A DNA stretch of 64,000 nt from an uncultured Clostridium sp. (GCA_900539185.1 UQBG01000001.1:124001-188000), one strand, 5' to 3'; shown: positions 49,985 to 58,680, counted from the first letter of the stretch. A program made the numbers and translations. Notes: generated by a model not told the origin, from the sequence alone.

Positions 49985-52594
49985 TTATTCAAAGTCTGAA
50001 TCTATCAATTTCTTTTCTTCACTTCCTGAAGCCTGGATGTTTCTCTCATCCGCTCTTCCCACCGCGTCATTTACCATCTTCAGTACACGATCCAGGTTAC
50101 CGTCTTCTACACCCAGCATCAGATTCTTCAGCTTCGACAGTGCTCTGTCATCCGCCTTATACCCCAACTGTGCGATATGATTCTTTGCGATTTCAAATAC
50201 CGCTCCGTTATCGATTCGATGCATCTGAATCAAATGTTTAAAGTACGGTGCTATCTTTCCGCTTCCCGAGAACAGCTTTGACAGAGAATCTATCTCACCG
50301 GTCAGGATCACTACGATATCATTCTCCGGATTTCCCATAATTTCTGCCAACTGATCAATCTTTTCCGGTCTTACATTGCCTGCATTTTCAATCAGTAAAC
50401 AGCCACCCTGCAGCTTTGCAACTGCAGAATTCAGGTCAACCTTGTTAAATGCCGCAGCCTTAATTACTGCAACTGTGTTGCTCTTACATACACCCATTGC
50501 ATAATAGCTCTTTGCAAAATCAACACCAATATTGGTAGTACCAAAGCCATGCTTACACAGAATAACCAGATTTCTAGGTTCACTCCGGTTTGCATCAACC
50601 GATAAAATCGTATTCTTCATCTGGCGGCTAATGGAATCAACTGTCATATATTTGCCTAAGAACTGCTGTGCACCTTCCGGAAGTTCTGCGATCTGTTCCT
50701 TTACCAGTTCTTCCTTCCGGGCAGCTTCCTCTGCCATTGCCTGCTTCCGAAGCTGTTCCTGTGCAGCCCTCATAGCTTCCTCTTCCGCCTGCTTTCTGGC
50801 TTCTTCTTCCGCCTTCTTACGAGCTTCCTCTGCGGCTGCCTTTATCGCCTCTTCCCTTCTGCGAGCCTCTTCAGCAGCTTTCCTTTCAGCTTCTTCTTTA
50901 GCTTTCTTGCGAGCTTCTTCCTCAGCCTTCTTGCGAGCTTCTTCCTCAGCCCTCTTACGAGCTTCTTCCTCAGCTTGCTTACGCGCTTCTTCTTCGGCCT
51001 GCTTACGAGCCTCTTCTTCAGCCCTCTTACGAGCTTCTTCTTCAGCTTTCTTACGAGCATCCTCTTCAGCCCTCTTACGAGCTTCTTCCTCAGCTTTCTT
51101 ACGAGCATCCTCTTCCGCCTTCTTTCTTGCCTCTTCTGCCAGTCTTCTGACCTCTTCCCGATGGATTCGTTCTGCTTCCTCTGCTTCCCGTCTCCGCTTC
51201 TCTTCTATATAACGCTTCCGTTCTTCTTCTTTTCTTCTCCGTGCTTCTTCTTCCGCCTGTCTCCGTGCTTCTGCACGCCTCTTAATCTCGGCCTCTACCC
51301 GACGGGCCTCTTCTTCTTCTGCCTTCTTACGGGCCGCTTCATACTCCGCCTTCTTACGAGCTTCCTCCTCTGCCTTTCGGCGAGCTTCCTCTTCCGCTCT
51401 CCGACGGGCTTCCTCTTCTTCTGCCTTTCGGCGGGCTTCCTCCTGTGCCTTTCTCAGTGCTTCTTCTTCTGCCTTCCGGCGAGCCTCTTCCTCTGCCTTC
51501 CGGCGGGCTTCCTCTTCCGCTCTCCGGCGGGCTTCCTCTTCCGCCCTCTTACGGGCCTCTTCCTCTGCCTTCTTGCGAGCTTCTTCTGCTGCCTTCCGAC
51601 GGGCTTCTTCCTCGGCTTTCCGGCGTGCCTCCTCTTCCGCTCTCTTACGTGCTTCCTCTTCCGCACGTCGCTTTGCTTCCTCAGCGGCCTTCCGACGGGC
51701 TTCCTCCTCTGCCTTCCGACGAGCTTCCTCTTCTGCCTTCCGGCGAGCTTCCTCCTCTGCCTTCCGACGGGCTTCCTCCTCTGCTCTCCGCTTTGCTTCT
51801 TCTTCGGCACGACGCTTTGCCTCTTCAGCTTCCTTCCGGCGTTGGATCTCCATCCGCTCCTGTTCTTCCAGTTCTGCGAACTTTCTGCGGACTGCTTCTG
51901 CCTTTCTGGCCTCTTCTGCCAGACGATCCTCTTCCTGTTGCTTTGCCGCTTCATATTTCTTCTCATCCTCATCGTCCGAGAATTCAATATCATACATGCT
52001 CTTTACATCATTTGGATTTAAGCCTTTTTGCTCTACCGGTATTACATTTATAACATTTCCCTGCTCATCCAGTACAGGATCATCTGTTACATCTGAATTC
52101 TTAGCAAACTCCTTTGGCTTCTTCGGCGGTTCTTCGCCACCCAGTATATCATCCGACAAGCCCAAACCTCCGATTTCATCGGAGCCTTCCAGAGAATCAC
52201 CGGTCAGTCCAAAGTTTGCCAGTGTCTCTTCTTCACCGCCTGCACTCGCCAGTGTGTCCTCTGATTCACCCAACGATACGCCTCCGAATGCAAGCATATC
52301 CGGCTGCTCTTCCTTTCCGACTTCTGCCCCGGTCTGTTTTGACGTTTCTGTCGGCTTCGGTGCTTCAGGCTTTGGTATTTCTGCCTTTGCATCTTCTTTT
52401 TTCGGCATCTTCTTCTTATCCTCATCCGGATTCCAAGGACGGAACTTCTGTGTCGGCTGATCATTCCCTGCCTTCTTCTTGCCACTGGTCTGCTCCTGCA
52501 GTTCCTGTTCTTTCGCCAGCTTTGCCGCTTTTGCCGCTTTTTCTTTTTCCACTTGTGCTCTGACTGCTGCTATTAACGCATCTCTGTCATTCAT
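49985..52594 (-). CDS. Long single-alpha-helix protein fused to a degenerate CbxX/SpoVK-type AAA domain
   Basis: 869 residues in three parts. Residues 1-215 are charged and low in complexity (KPEAPKPTETSK, then Gly/Glu-rich). Residues about 215-640 are an almost pure Glu/Ala/Arg/Lys helix, with octads such as RRKAEEEA repeated. Glu at position i faces Arg/Lys at i+4, the mark of a single alpha-helix. Residues about 675-850 follow the CbxX/CfqX AAA layout, but Walker A reads KHGFGTTN (lysine lost), Walker B reads CLLIEN (DE lost), and the arginine-finger site reads IAPYFKH. It is probably an inactive pseudo-ATPase. It lies between a TPR-like gene and mreB. Function unknown; a rod-like scaffold or spacer tied to the cytoskeleton is my inference. 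Confidence 0.8.
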   Translation of the reverse strand: MNDRDALIAAVRAQVEKEKAAKAAKLAKEQELQEQTSGKKKAGNDQPTQKFRPWNPDEDKKKMPKKEDAKAEIPKPEAPKPTETSKQTGAEVGKEEQPDMLAFGGVSLGESEDTLASAGGEEETLANFGLTGDSLEGSDEIGGLGLSDDILGGEEPPKKPKEFAKNSDVTDDPVLDEQGNVINVIPVEQKGLNPNDVKSMYDIEFSDDEDEKKYEAAKQQEEDRLAEEARKAEAVRRKFAELEEQERMEIQRRKEAEEAKRRAEEEAKRRAEEEARRKAEEEARRKAEEEARRKAEEEARRKAAEEAKRRAEEEARKRAEEEARRKAEEEARRKAAEEARKKAEEEARKRAEEEARRRAEEEARRKAEEEARRKAEEEALRKAQEEARRKAEEEEARRRAEEEARRKAEEEARKKAEYEAARKKAEEEEARRVEAEIKRRAEARRQAEEEARRRKEEERKRYIEEKRRREAEEAERIHREEVRRLAEEARKKAEEDARKKAEEEARKRAEEDARKKAEEEARKRAEEEARKQAEEEARKQAEEEARKRAEEEARKKAEEEARKKAKEEAERKAAEEARRREEAIKAAAEEARKKAEEEARKQAEEEAMRAAQEQLRKQAMAEEAARKEELVKEQIAELPEGAQQFLGKYMTVDSISRQMKNTILSVDANRSEPRNLVILCKHGFGTTNIGVDFAKSYYAMGVCKSNTVAVIKAAAFNKVDLNSAVAKLQGGCLLIENAGNVRPEKIDQLAEIMGNPENDIVVILTGEIDSLSKLFSGSGKIAPYFKHLIQMHRIDNGAVFEIAKNHIAQLGYKADDRALSKLKNLMLGVEDGNLDRVLKMVNDAVGRADERNIQASGSEEKKLIDSDFE
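50780..51860 (-). repeat. 24-base imperfect tandem repeats encoding the octad helix
   Basis: Repeats of the type GAAGAGGAAGCCCGTCGGAA (with synonymous drift) encode E-E-E-A-R-R-K-A units. Unit length is near 24 bases, and the copies vary at third positions. This is coding repeat DNA, prone to length change by recombination. Confidence 0.8.
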
Positions 52595-52646
52595 ACTTTT
52601 GGCAGCTCCTTTCTGTTACCATAGCCTCCTAATGCCATCTATAACA

Positions 52647-53972
52647 TTATGAATCCTGTTCGTCTCGATATATCTTCGTCATTGTTTCTGTGATAGAATT
52701 GGCCCCTACCAAATCCCGCAGATACTCGTCCATATCGATCTTCTCTTCCTCATATGGTCTTTTATTATCTTGCTTTTGATTCTCTTCTGCTCGTTCTTCT
52801 TCTATCATCTTCATGAGCTTTTCCAGCCGTTCCTTCGGGCTTAGATCCTCTTCTACCTCCAGAAGCTTCGGCTGATATTCGGTATCCGTCTTCACGGTTT
52901 CAAAAGAAACCGGTTTACTCAGTTCTTCCGTTACCGAAGTTTCTATCTCTGCAACGGACTGCATAACAGATGCAATATAAGTGGATATCTCATCTTCCGG
53001 TTGCACGCCTAACGACTCTGTTTCCATCGGTGTTACGACTGCAGCCGCATTCACCTGAGCAATCTCTGCCTCTGTCTGAAACTCTGTCTGTCCGTTCTCC
53101 GCTTCTACAGCTTCTGCAGCTACGGCTTCTTCTGCCTGTATCGGTTTCTCAGGCAGTTCCGGTTCTTTATTCTTCGTCTTCTTTCTTCCGAATCCAAAAT
53201 GCAAGCCTCTGGTTTTTTCTTTTCCTTTCGGCTTGTCTGTACGTTCTTCATCGTCATCTTCCATCTGCAAAATCACCGGATCCGGAGGATGTACACGCAG
53301 TGCATCCTTTTCTAACTGTTTTTCTTCCTGTACTTCGATCGTACGGTATAACTCATGATCTTCTTCCGCTTCCATGATCGGAAACCGGAAATAAGAACCA
53401 CTGATATCATATTCTCCTCTCTTTAACGCCTCTGCCAGGGCATAATAAGGCGAATTCCGAAAAGCCGCCATCAGATGTACACATTCTTCTTTCATCTTAT
53501 CGTTTCTTCCCAGAGATGCATATAACAATGCCAATTCAAATCCCCAGTCATCCGTATATCGTTCTTCACATGCCTTTTCCAGAATCTTAACCAGATCCTC
53601 TGCATCTGCACGCTGTGCCTTTTCGATCATATATAACAGATAAAGCTTACCCACATCGTCAGCAACTGCATTATGGACATAAATCTCATAATATTTTTTT
53701 GCACGCTGAAAGTATCCCATCTTTAAATAAAGATGAACCAGATCATAAATAATCCGATTACCCTCCGGTGCCATAATATGTGCCCGCACCAAAGCTTCAC
53801 GGCTATCGTAATACTGTTCGTTTTCCAGGTAAACTTCCCCACAGCACCGCAGGAATTGCGGATTCAACGATTGATAGATATCTTCGCCCTCTAACAGATC
53901 AAAGGCTTCGCCATAGCGCTTCGCTTCTGTAAGTTCTTTCACTTTTGTCACAACTGCATAGCTAATGCCCAC
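52647..53972 (-). CDS. TPR-like protein with long disordered tail
   Basis: 441 residues. The first 190 or so are helical pairs with TPR-like spacing (RYGEAFDLLEGEDI, YYDSREALVRAHIMAPEG, YFQRAKKYYEIYV). From about 215 the chain is acidic, Pro/Lys-rich and probably disordered, ending in a short conserved-looking helix (DMDEYLRDLVGANSITETMT). No enzyme motif or signal peptide is visible. The start is GTG at 53972 with GGGGTG upstream; promoter at 54002-54030. It lies 52 bases before the long-helix gene, and both have low-complexity charged regions, so a complex is plausible (inference). Family unknown to me. Confidence 0.68.
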   Translation of the reverse strand: MGISYAVVTKVKELTEAKRYGEAFDLLEGEDIYQSLNPQFLRCCGEVYLENEQYYDSREALVRAHIMAPEGNRIIYDLVHLYLKMGYFQRAKKYYEIYVHNAVADDVGKLYLLYMIEKAQRADAEDLVKILEKACEERYTDDWGFELALLYASLGRNDKMKEECVHLMAAFRNSPYYALAEALKRGEYDISGSYFRFPIMEAEEDHELYRTIEVQEEKQLEKDALRVHPPDPVILQMEDDDEERTDKPKGKEKTRGLHFGFGRKKTKNKEPELPEKPIQAEEAVAAEAVEAENGQTEFQTEAEIAQVNAAAVVTPMETESLGVQPEDEISTYIASVMQSVAEIETSVTEELSKPVSFETVKTDTEYQPKLLEVEEDLSPKERLEKLMKMIEEERAEENQKQDNKRPYEEEKIDMDEYLRDLVGANSITETMTKIYRDEQDS

Positions 53973-54001
53973 TTTCTAACACCCCACAATTCGCTGTTTT
54001 C

Positions 54002-54030
54002 AGTTTAACACATCAATATTTCATTTACAA
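54002..54030 (-). promoter_or_regulatory. Promoter of the TPR/long-helix/mreB/YgiQ unit
   Basis: -35 TTGTAA (54025-54030), 17-base spacer, and -10 TAAACT (54002-54007) with extended TGT, about 30 bases before the GTG start. Confidence 0.65.
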
Positions 54031-54054
54031 CAGGAACCCATACATTTTTGCGTA

Positions 54055-55032
54055 TTATGTGTATTTTTCATGGATGATATTAGTAATTATTAACAATAAA
54101 AATCCTACCAGCAATCCACCGATGTGTGCAGCATTGTCAACATTGACTGTAACAAACCCTCCATATAAAGATGCAATACACATAAACAGGACTCTCCGAG
54201 GGGTCAACTGCGGAATCTTTCTCCGCCAGAAGAGCACCTCTGCCAGCAGTGCCCCCGTCAACCCGAAGATGGCACCCGAAGCACCTATGGAACCCTGACC
54301 GCCTATACTGAGAGCTGCCGAAAACACCGCCGCTCCGATACCGGATAGCAGATAGATTCCTGTATATCGCAGATGTCCAAGCACCGGTTCCAGATACATT
54401 CCAAGAACCGCCAGCACCAGCATGTTATTCAGCAAATGATCCCAGCCGCCATGCAGGAACATACTGGTGAACAGTCGATAGATCTGTCCCTGTCCAAACA
54501 CCAGCTCACGGCTGTCCATTCCTGCCCGGATCCAGACGTCATACTGTCCCAGAAGAATCGGAATAAAAAAGCATCCTGCATTGATCAAGATCAGTCCCAG
54601 TGTTACCCAGGGGGCCGATTTGCATGTAAATAACGTCTGCCGACGTCCATCTGACGATGATATATGATCAAACGCTCCGCTTAACCCATCAAACTCTAAT
54701 GGCTGATTCTCATAGCAAAACATCCGTTTCTGATCTTCCGCATACAGCCAGACATTGGTTGATGTATTTACCAGTTGCAGGCAGCCCTCCGAAAACATCC
54801 CATTCGGTTGTATCAGGATGCAGAGCTGATATATTCTTATATAGCCCTGTATTCCGTAATACTGCTCCAGCTGCTGCCGTTTCCGGTTTAACAATTCCGG
54901 CTGTGCCGGACGTTCCAGCAGCATCACCACGTAACATTCCTCCCCGGTTCTTCGGGTAAAAATGTACGGTTCCTTCTGCCACTCCTGCCGATAGCCTCTC
55001 CCTCTCATAATTTGAGCATATACATCCTTCAT
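54055..55032 (-). CDS. Rhomboid family intramembrane serine protease
   Basis: 325 residues. A cytoplasmic domain of about 130 residues precedes six membrane helices. Catalytic Ser is in GASGAIFG and His in AAHIGG, with the conserved L1-loop block RLFTSMFLHGGWDHLLNNM. Rhomboids cut membrane proteins inside the bilayer. The extra N-terminal domain is like that of longer Firmicute members such as YqgP. It starts 27 bases after the HAD phosphatase gene. No terminator lies between it and the TPR gene, only that gene's own promoter. Substrate unknown; rhomboids can shed surface proteins. Confidence 0.92.
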   Translation of the reverse strand: MKDVYAQIMRGRGYRQEWQKEPYIFTRRTGEECYVVMLLERPAQPELLNRKRQQLEQYYGIQGYIRIYQLCILIQPNGMFSEGCLQLVNTSTNVWLYAEDQKRMFCYENQPLEFDGLSGAFDHISSSDGRRQTLFTCKSAPWVTLGLILINAGCFFIPILLGQYDVWIRAGMDSRELVFGQGQIYRLFTSMFLHGGWDHLLNNMLVLAVLGMYLEPVLGHLRYTGIYLLSGIGAAVFSAALSIGGQGSIGASGAIFGLTGALLAEVLFWRRKIPQLTPRRVLFMCIASLYGGFVTVNVDNAAHIGGLLVGFLLLIITNIIHEKYT

Positions 55033-55059
55033 ATCTCTCTGATCCTTTTATGCTATAAT

Positions 55060-55728
55060 CTATCGTTCCTGTTCGATCTGCCTCAGTACATCCGTCAGTT
55101 CCAGCGGATGATGAATAATATAATCCGCTCCTGCCTCCTGCAGTACATCTTCATCCCGGAATCCCCATGTCACACCGATACACTGCAGACCGGAATTATG
55201 AGCCGTTGCCACATCCACGTCGGAATCACCGACATATATCGCCTGATTGGCTGTACACTCCAGTTCCTTCATCGCCTGATATACACAGTCCGGTGCCGGC
55301 TTCTTCCGTACATTTGCAGACTCTCCGATCGCCACCTGTATCACATCTGCGAAATAATCTTCCTTCAGATTCTTGACTGCAGTATCGAACTTGTTGGAAA
55401 CGATTCCCGTATGTCTGCCCTCCTGTTTTAATGCATCCAAAAGCTCCGGAATCTGCGGATATGGTGCTGTCCGATCCTGTAAATGCTTGGAATAATACTC
55501 TTTAAATACAGCCAAGCAAGGTTCATAGTCCGGATTCTGAACACCATCCGGGATTACCCGTTCGATCAGCTTTGCCACGCCGTTTCCGACCGCTTTCCGC
55601 ACATCTTCTATACTCTTCGTCGGATAATGATACTGCTCCAATGCGTAATTCGTTGCCGCATGCAGATCCTCCAACGTGTTTAATAAGGTTCCGTCCAAGT
55701 CAAAGATAACCGTTGTTATCGTCTTCAT
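55060..55728 (-). CDS. HAD-superfamily phosphatase, phosphoglycolate-phosphatase-like
   Basis: 222 residues, HAD subfamily IA. Motif I is FDLDGTLLNT (nucleophile Asp10, acid Asp12), motif II SNK (GIVSNKF), motif III lysine in KKPAPD, and motif IV GDSDVD. A helical cap lies between motifs I and II. Similar proteins are Gph and PpaX, so substrates may be phosphoglycolate or pyrophosphate; sequence alone does not decide. It lies 42 bases after glpK, so it may also act on a glycerol-linked phosphate (inference). Confidence 0.85.
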   Translation of the reverse strand: MKTITTVIFDLDGTLLNTLEDLHAATNYALEQYHYPTKSIEDVRKAVGNGVAKLIERVIPDGVQNPDYEPCLAVFKEYYSKHLQDRTAPYPQIPELLDALKQEGRHTGIVSNKFDTAVKNLKEDYFADVIQVAIGESANVRKKPAPDCVYQAMKELECTANQAIYVGDSDVDVATAHNSGLQCIGVTWGFRDEDVLQEAGADYIIHHPLELTDVLRQIEQER

Positions 55729-55770
55729 ATGTCATCTTCCTTTCCTGTTTCTTCATCCCTATTATACTCG

Positions 55771-57282
55771 TCATCTTCCAAAATCACAATTTTTTTCGTT
55801 CTGCATAGCCTGTGCCACCGCATGCTGCCACCCGTCAACGCGTTCCTCTCTCCATCTCAGGCTCTTTTCCGGGGCAAATACCCGTTCCTTCTTCCAGTTC
55901 CTGCGTATTTCATCCATATCCTTGTAGTATCCGACTCCCAGTCCCGCCAGATACGCCGCTCCTGCCGCAGTTGTCTCAATGCAGGCAGGTCTGTGGATCT
56001 CCGTCTGAAGAACGTCTGCCTGAAACTGCATCAGGAAATTATTTGCACAGGCACCGCCATCCACCTTGAGTTGTGCCAGCTTCTCGATTCCGGCATCCCG
56101 CTCCATCAGATCCACCACATCATAGGTTTGATACGCCAGTGCCTCCAGCACCGCACGCACGATATGACTGCGATTTGCACCTCTGGTCAATCCTGTCAGA
56201 ATTCCTCTCGCATAAGGATCCCAGTACGGTGCTCCCAGCCCTACAAACGCCGGAACCATATACACCCCATTCGTATCCGGTACAGACATTGCTATCTGTT
56301 CCGATTCTGCCGCCGAAGAAATCAGTCCCATTTCATCCCGCAGCCACTGTATTGCCGCTCCTGCCACAAACACAGATCCTTCCATCGCATATGTCACGGA
56401 TCCATGAAGCCCCCATGCGATCGTGGTCAGCAGTCCGTTGTCAGAAAATATTGGCTGTTCTCCTATATTCATCAGCAAAAAGCCGCCCGTTCCATAGGTG
56501 TTTTTTATCTCTCCCCGTTCAAAGCACGCCTGTCCAAAGAGTGACGCCTGCTGATCACCTGCCACTCCGGCAATCGGAATCGGTCCACCGAAGATCGTTG
56601 GATCGGTTTCTCCATACATATAGCTGGAATCATGCACCTCCGGCAAAATCGCCTCCGGAATATCCAGCAGTTTCATCAGCTCTCGATCCCAGCATAGCTC
56701 TTGAATATTAAACAGCATAGTTCTGGCCGCATTTGTATAGTCTGTCGCATGCACCTTCCCCTTTGTCAGCTTCCAGATAAGCCAGCTATCCACCGTTCCA
56801 AACAGAAGATCTCCCCGCTCGGCACGCTCTCTCGCCCCATCTACGTGATTTAAGATCCACTGGATCTTCGTTGCTGAAAAGTAGGCATCGATCTTCAGTC
56901 CGGTCTTCCGGAACACCATATCTCCATATCCCTGAATCTCTAACCGATCACAGATCGGTGCCGTTCTCCGGCACTGCCATACGATCGCCGGATAGATTGG
57001 TTCTCCGGTCAGGCGGTCCCAGATAATCGTCGTCTCTCTCTGATTTGTGATCCCCAGTGCCGCAATCCTGTCATACCCGACACCGATCTGTTCCATAGCC
57101 TCCCTCGCCACTCCCATCTGGGTTGACCATATCTCCATGGGATCATGTTCTACCCAGCCGGTTTTCGGATAATACTGCTTAAATTCCTTTTGCGCCACAC
57201 TCACAATGGTACCGGCTTTATCAAATAAAATACATCTGGAACTGGTGGTTCCCTGATCCAACGCCATCAAATACTGTTCCAT
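55771..57282 (-). CDS. glpK: Glycerol kinase
   Basis: 503 residues, normal for GlpK. It phosphorylates glycerol to glycerol 3-phosphate for lipid synthesis or catabolism. The N-terminal phosphate motif is LDQGTTSSRCILFD at residues 8-21, and the family blocks GITNQRETTIIWD, PAIVWQCRRTAPICD, VDGGACANNFLMQ and ETTAAGAAYLAGL are present. A phosphorylatable histidine of the PTS-regulated type may lie in the YGETDPTIFGG-loop neighbourhood but I cannot confirm it. No glycerol facilitator or glycerol-3-phosphate dehydrogenase is adjacent. The start lies about 50 bases after the upstream terminator; no clear promoter is seen. Confidence 0.96.
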   Translation of the reverse strand: MEQYLMALDQGTTSSRCILFDKAGTIVSVAQKEFKQYYPKTGWVEHDPMEIWSTQMGVAREAMEQIGVGYDRIAALGITNQRETTIIWDRLTGEPIYPAIVWQCRRTAPICDRLEIQGYGDMVFRKTGLKIDAYFSATKIQWILNHVDGARERAERGDLLFGTVDSWLIWKLTKGKVHATDYTNAARTMLFNIQELCWDRELMKLLDIPEAILPEVHDSSYMYGETDPTIFGGPIPIAGVAGDQQASLFGQACFERGEIKNTYGTGGFLLMNIGEQPIFSDNGLLTTIAWGLHGSVTYAMEGSVFVAGAAIQWLRDEMGLISSAAESEQIAMSVPDTNGVYMVPAFVGLGAPYWDPYARGILTGLTRGANRSHIVRAVLEALAYQTYDVVDLMERDAGIEKLAQLKVDGGACANNFLMQFQADVLQTEIHRPACIETTAAGAAYLAGLGVGYYKDMDEIRRNWKKERVFAPEKSLRWREERVDGWQHAVAQAMQNEKNCDFGR

Positions 57283-57333
57283 ATCCTTCTCCTTTTCTTA
57301 ACCGTTTTTTCTTGTACTCTTAAAAATGAAATA

Positions 57334-57360
57334 AGGGCGACAACTCTCGTTCATCGCCCT
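57334..57360 (-). terminator. Terminator of the YbjQ/zinc-ribbon gene
   Basis: AGGGCGA and TCGCCCT (7 bp) with a 13-base loop lead into TATTTCATTTTT on the minus strand, 31 bases after the stop. Confidence 0.65.
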
Positions 57361-57391
57361 CATCCCTTCACTTATCTACTGTTACTCCGCT

Positions 57392-58501
57392 TTATGACTC
57401 GAAAATATTCTGAATCTTCTCAATTACAACTTCCTTCATGTCACCGCGCGTCTTTTCATACTGAAGCGCAGATTCCAGTGTCTGCAGCAGTTCCATACGT
57501 GCTTCCGGATCAATGTTCTTAATGTACTCCTTAATAACAATATCCTTCATTGCAGTCACATTTTCCTGAGCTGCCAGCTTCTCCAGCATTTCCTCATAGT
57601 TGAATCCCAGATCATTCTTAATATCTGCTTCCTTCCGTCCACAGATATCACACTCTGCATCGCTTACCTTATTAATGCAGCCGCAGACGCAGGTCCAGAT
57701 CATACCGTTAGACTGATACTTCACAACCGCATCGATACCACGCTTCTTCTTCAGACTCTCTAACCGGCGATAAGACAACTCGGTACTGATCGGAAGTTCT
57801 TCACAGGTCACTACCTTTCTGGAGGTTACATACTTCCGAACGATAACCTTTGCATCCTTGATCAGTTTTACTTCCTTTTCCTTGATATCGCACTCTACCC
57901 AGTCCGCTTCCAGAACAGATACATTGTTTTTCTCAAAGGTAAAGTCCATATCCCGCAGGATCACCTTCTCATCATAGTAGGTTGTCAACTCTACATCCGC
58001 ACGGATCGCACGAATCTCTTCATTCCGGTAGTTCATAAATACCGGTGAAATTCTGGTCATATGCTTATCTGCCTGTATCCGCACCTGAACCGGACGAAGC
58101 AGCATCTTTGTATAATAGTTTGTTACATACAGATCCTGATGAATACCCTGATAGCCTCTGCTCTCTTTCTCCTTTACCTGTACAGCCGTACCGGTGGCAA
58201 TAATACCGATTGTATTATTTGTCAGGCTGCTGGTCAGCTCATTGTAACGAAGTGTGATACCAATAACTGCATTCGCACCTTTCTTCTTTGCCTCTTCTTC
58301 CATCATCTTTACTGCTGTCTGATGCACCTGAGACAGCTTCTTTGTCAGTGCCTTACTTTCCTTTGCGTCCATCTCGGTACTTCCGGAGAACTCCTGAAAG
58401 AACTTTGCCGTCAATGCAGTCTGTCCACTTACCAGTCCCAAATACTCGGTAATATCAAATCCTTCAATATCAGAACCGGTTGTCATAATAATATTTTCCA
58501 T
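57392..58501 (-). CDS. YbjQ/DUF74 domain protein with C-terminal zinc ribbon
   Basis: 369 residues. Residues 1-112 match the YbjQ (UPF0145, heavy-metal-binding) fold (TTGSDIEGFDITEYLGLVSG, then KKGANAVIGITLRYNEL). A middle part of about 130-245 is beta-rich and unassigned. A zinc ribbon follows, with C271-x-C273 and C284-x2-C287 (WTCVCGCIN, CDICG). A helical tail of about 70 residues ends the protein. The ATG at 58501 has GGGGAGG 6 bases ahead; a longer frame upstream includes the promoter. Stand-alone YbjQ proteins are about 105 residues, so this is a fusion. It has its own promoter and terminator. Function unknown. Confidence 0.7.
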   Translation of the reverse strand: MENIIMTTGSDIEGFDITEYLGLVSGQTALTAKFFQEFSGSTEMDAKESKALTKKLSQVHQTAVKMMEEEAKKKGANAVIGITLRYNELTSSLTNNTIGIIATGTAVQVKEKESRGYQGIHQDLYVTNYYTKMLLRPVQVRIQADKHMTRISPVFMNYRNEEIRAIRADVELTTYYDEKVILRDMDFTFEKNNVSVLEADWVECDIKEKEVKLIKDAKVIVRKYVTSRKVVTCEELPISTELSYRRLESLKKKRGIDAVVKYQSNGMIWTCVCGCINKVSDAECDICGRKEADIKNDLGFNYEEMLEKLAAQENVTAMKDIVIKEYIKNIDPEARMELLQTLESALQYEKTRGDMKEVVIEKIQNIFES

Positions 58502-58538
58502 CGTTTGCCTCCCCATAATTGCTAAATCTATAGTTGAA

Positions 58539-58567
58539 ATTATAGCATATTCACCAATGGAATCCAA
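58539..58567 (-). promoter_or_regulatory. Promoter of the YbjQ/zinc-ribbon gene
   Basis: -35 TTGGAT (58562-58567), 17-base spacer, and -10 TATAAT (58539-58544) with extended TGC. Confidence 0.75.
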
Positions 58568-58680
58568 CGTCTAATTTTAGGTTTTTCGTCATTTTGACTA
58601 TTTGCACAATGATTTTTATGCATTTTTATTTCATTTCTTCATTTTTCATCCATTTCTCAGTCATTTTCAACAAACAGGAA

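Noticed and set aside
50780..51860. CRISPR-like repeated DNA
   Set aside because: The repeats are contiguous, in frame and coding. There are no unique spacers and no cas genes.
50532..52460. Long plus-strand open frames (226, 348 and 295 codons) opposite the helix repeats
   Set aside because: They are antisense shadows of the Glu/Ala/Arg repeat codons, and give Ser/Ala- or Phe/Leu-rich low-complexity chains without RBS.
55729..56711. Plus-strand frames of 271 and 212 codons opposite glpK
   Set aside because: Antisense to a conserved gene, no RBS, no domain.
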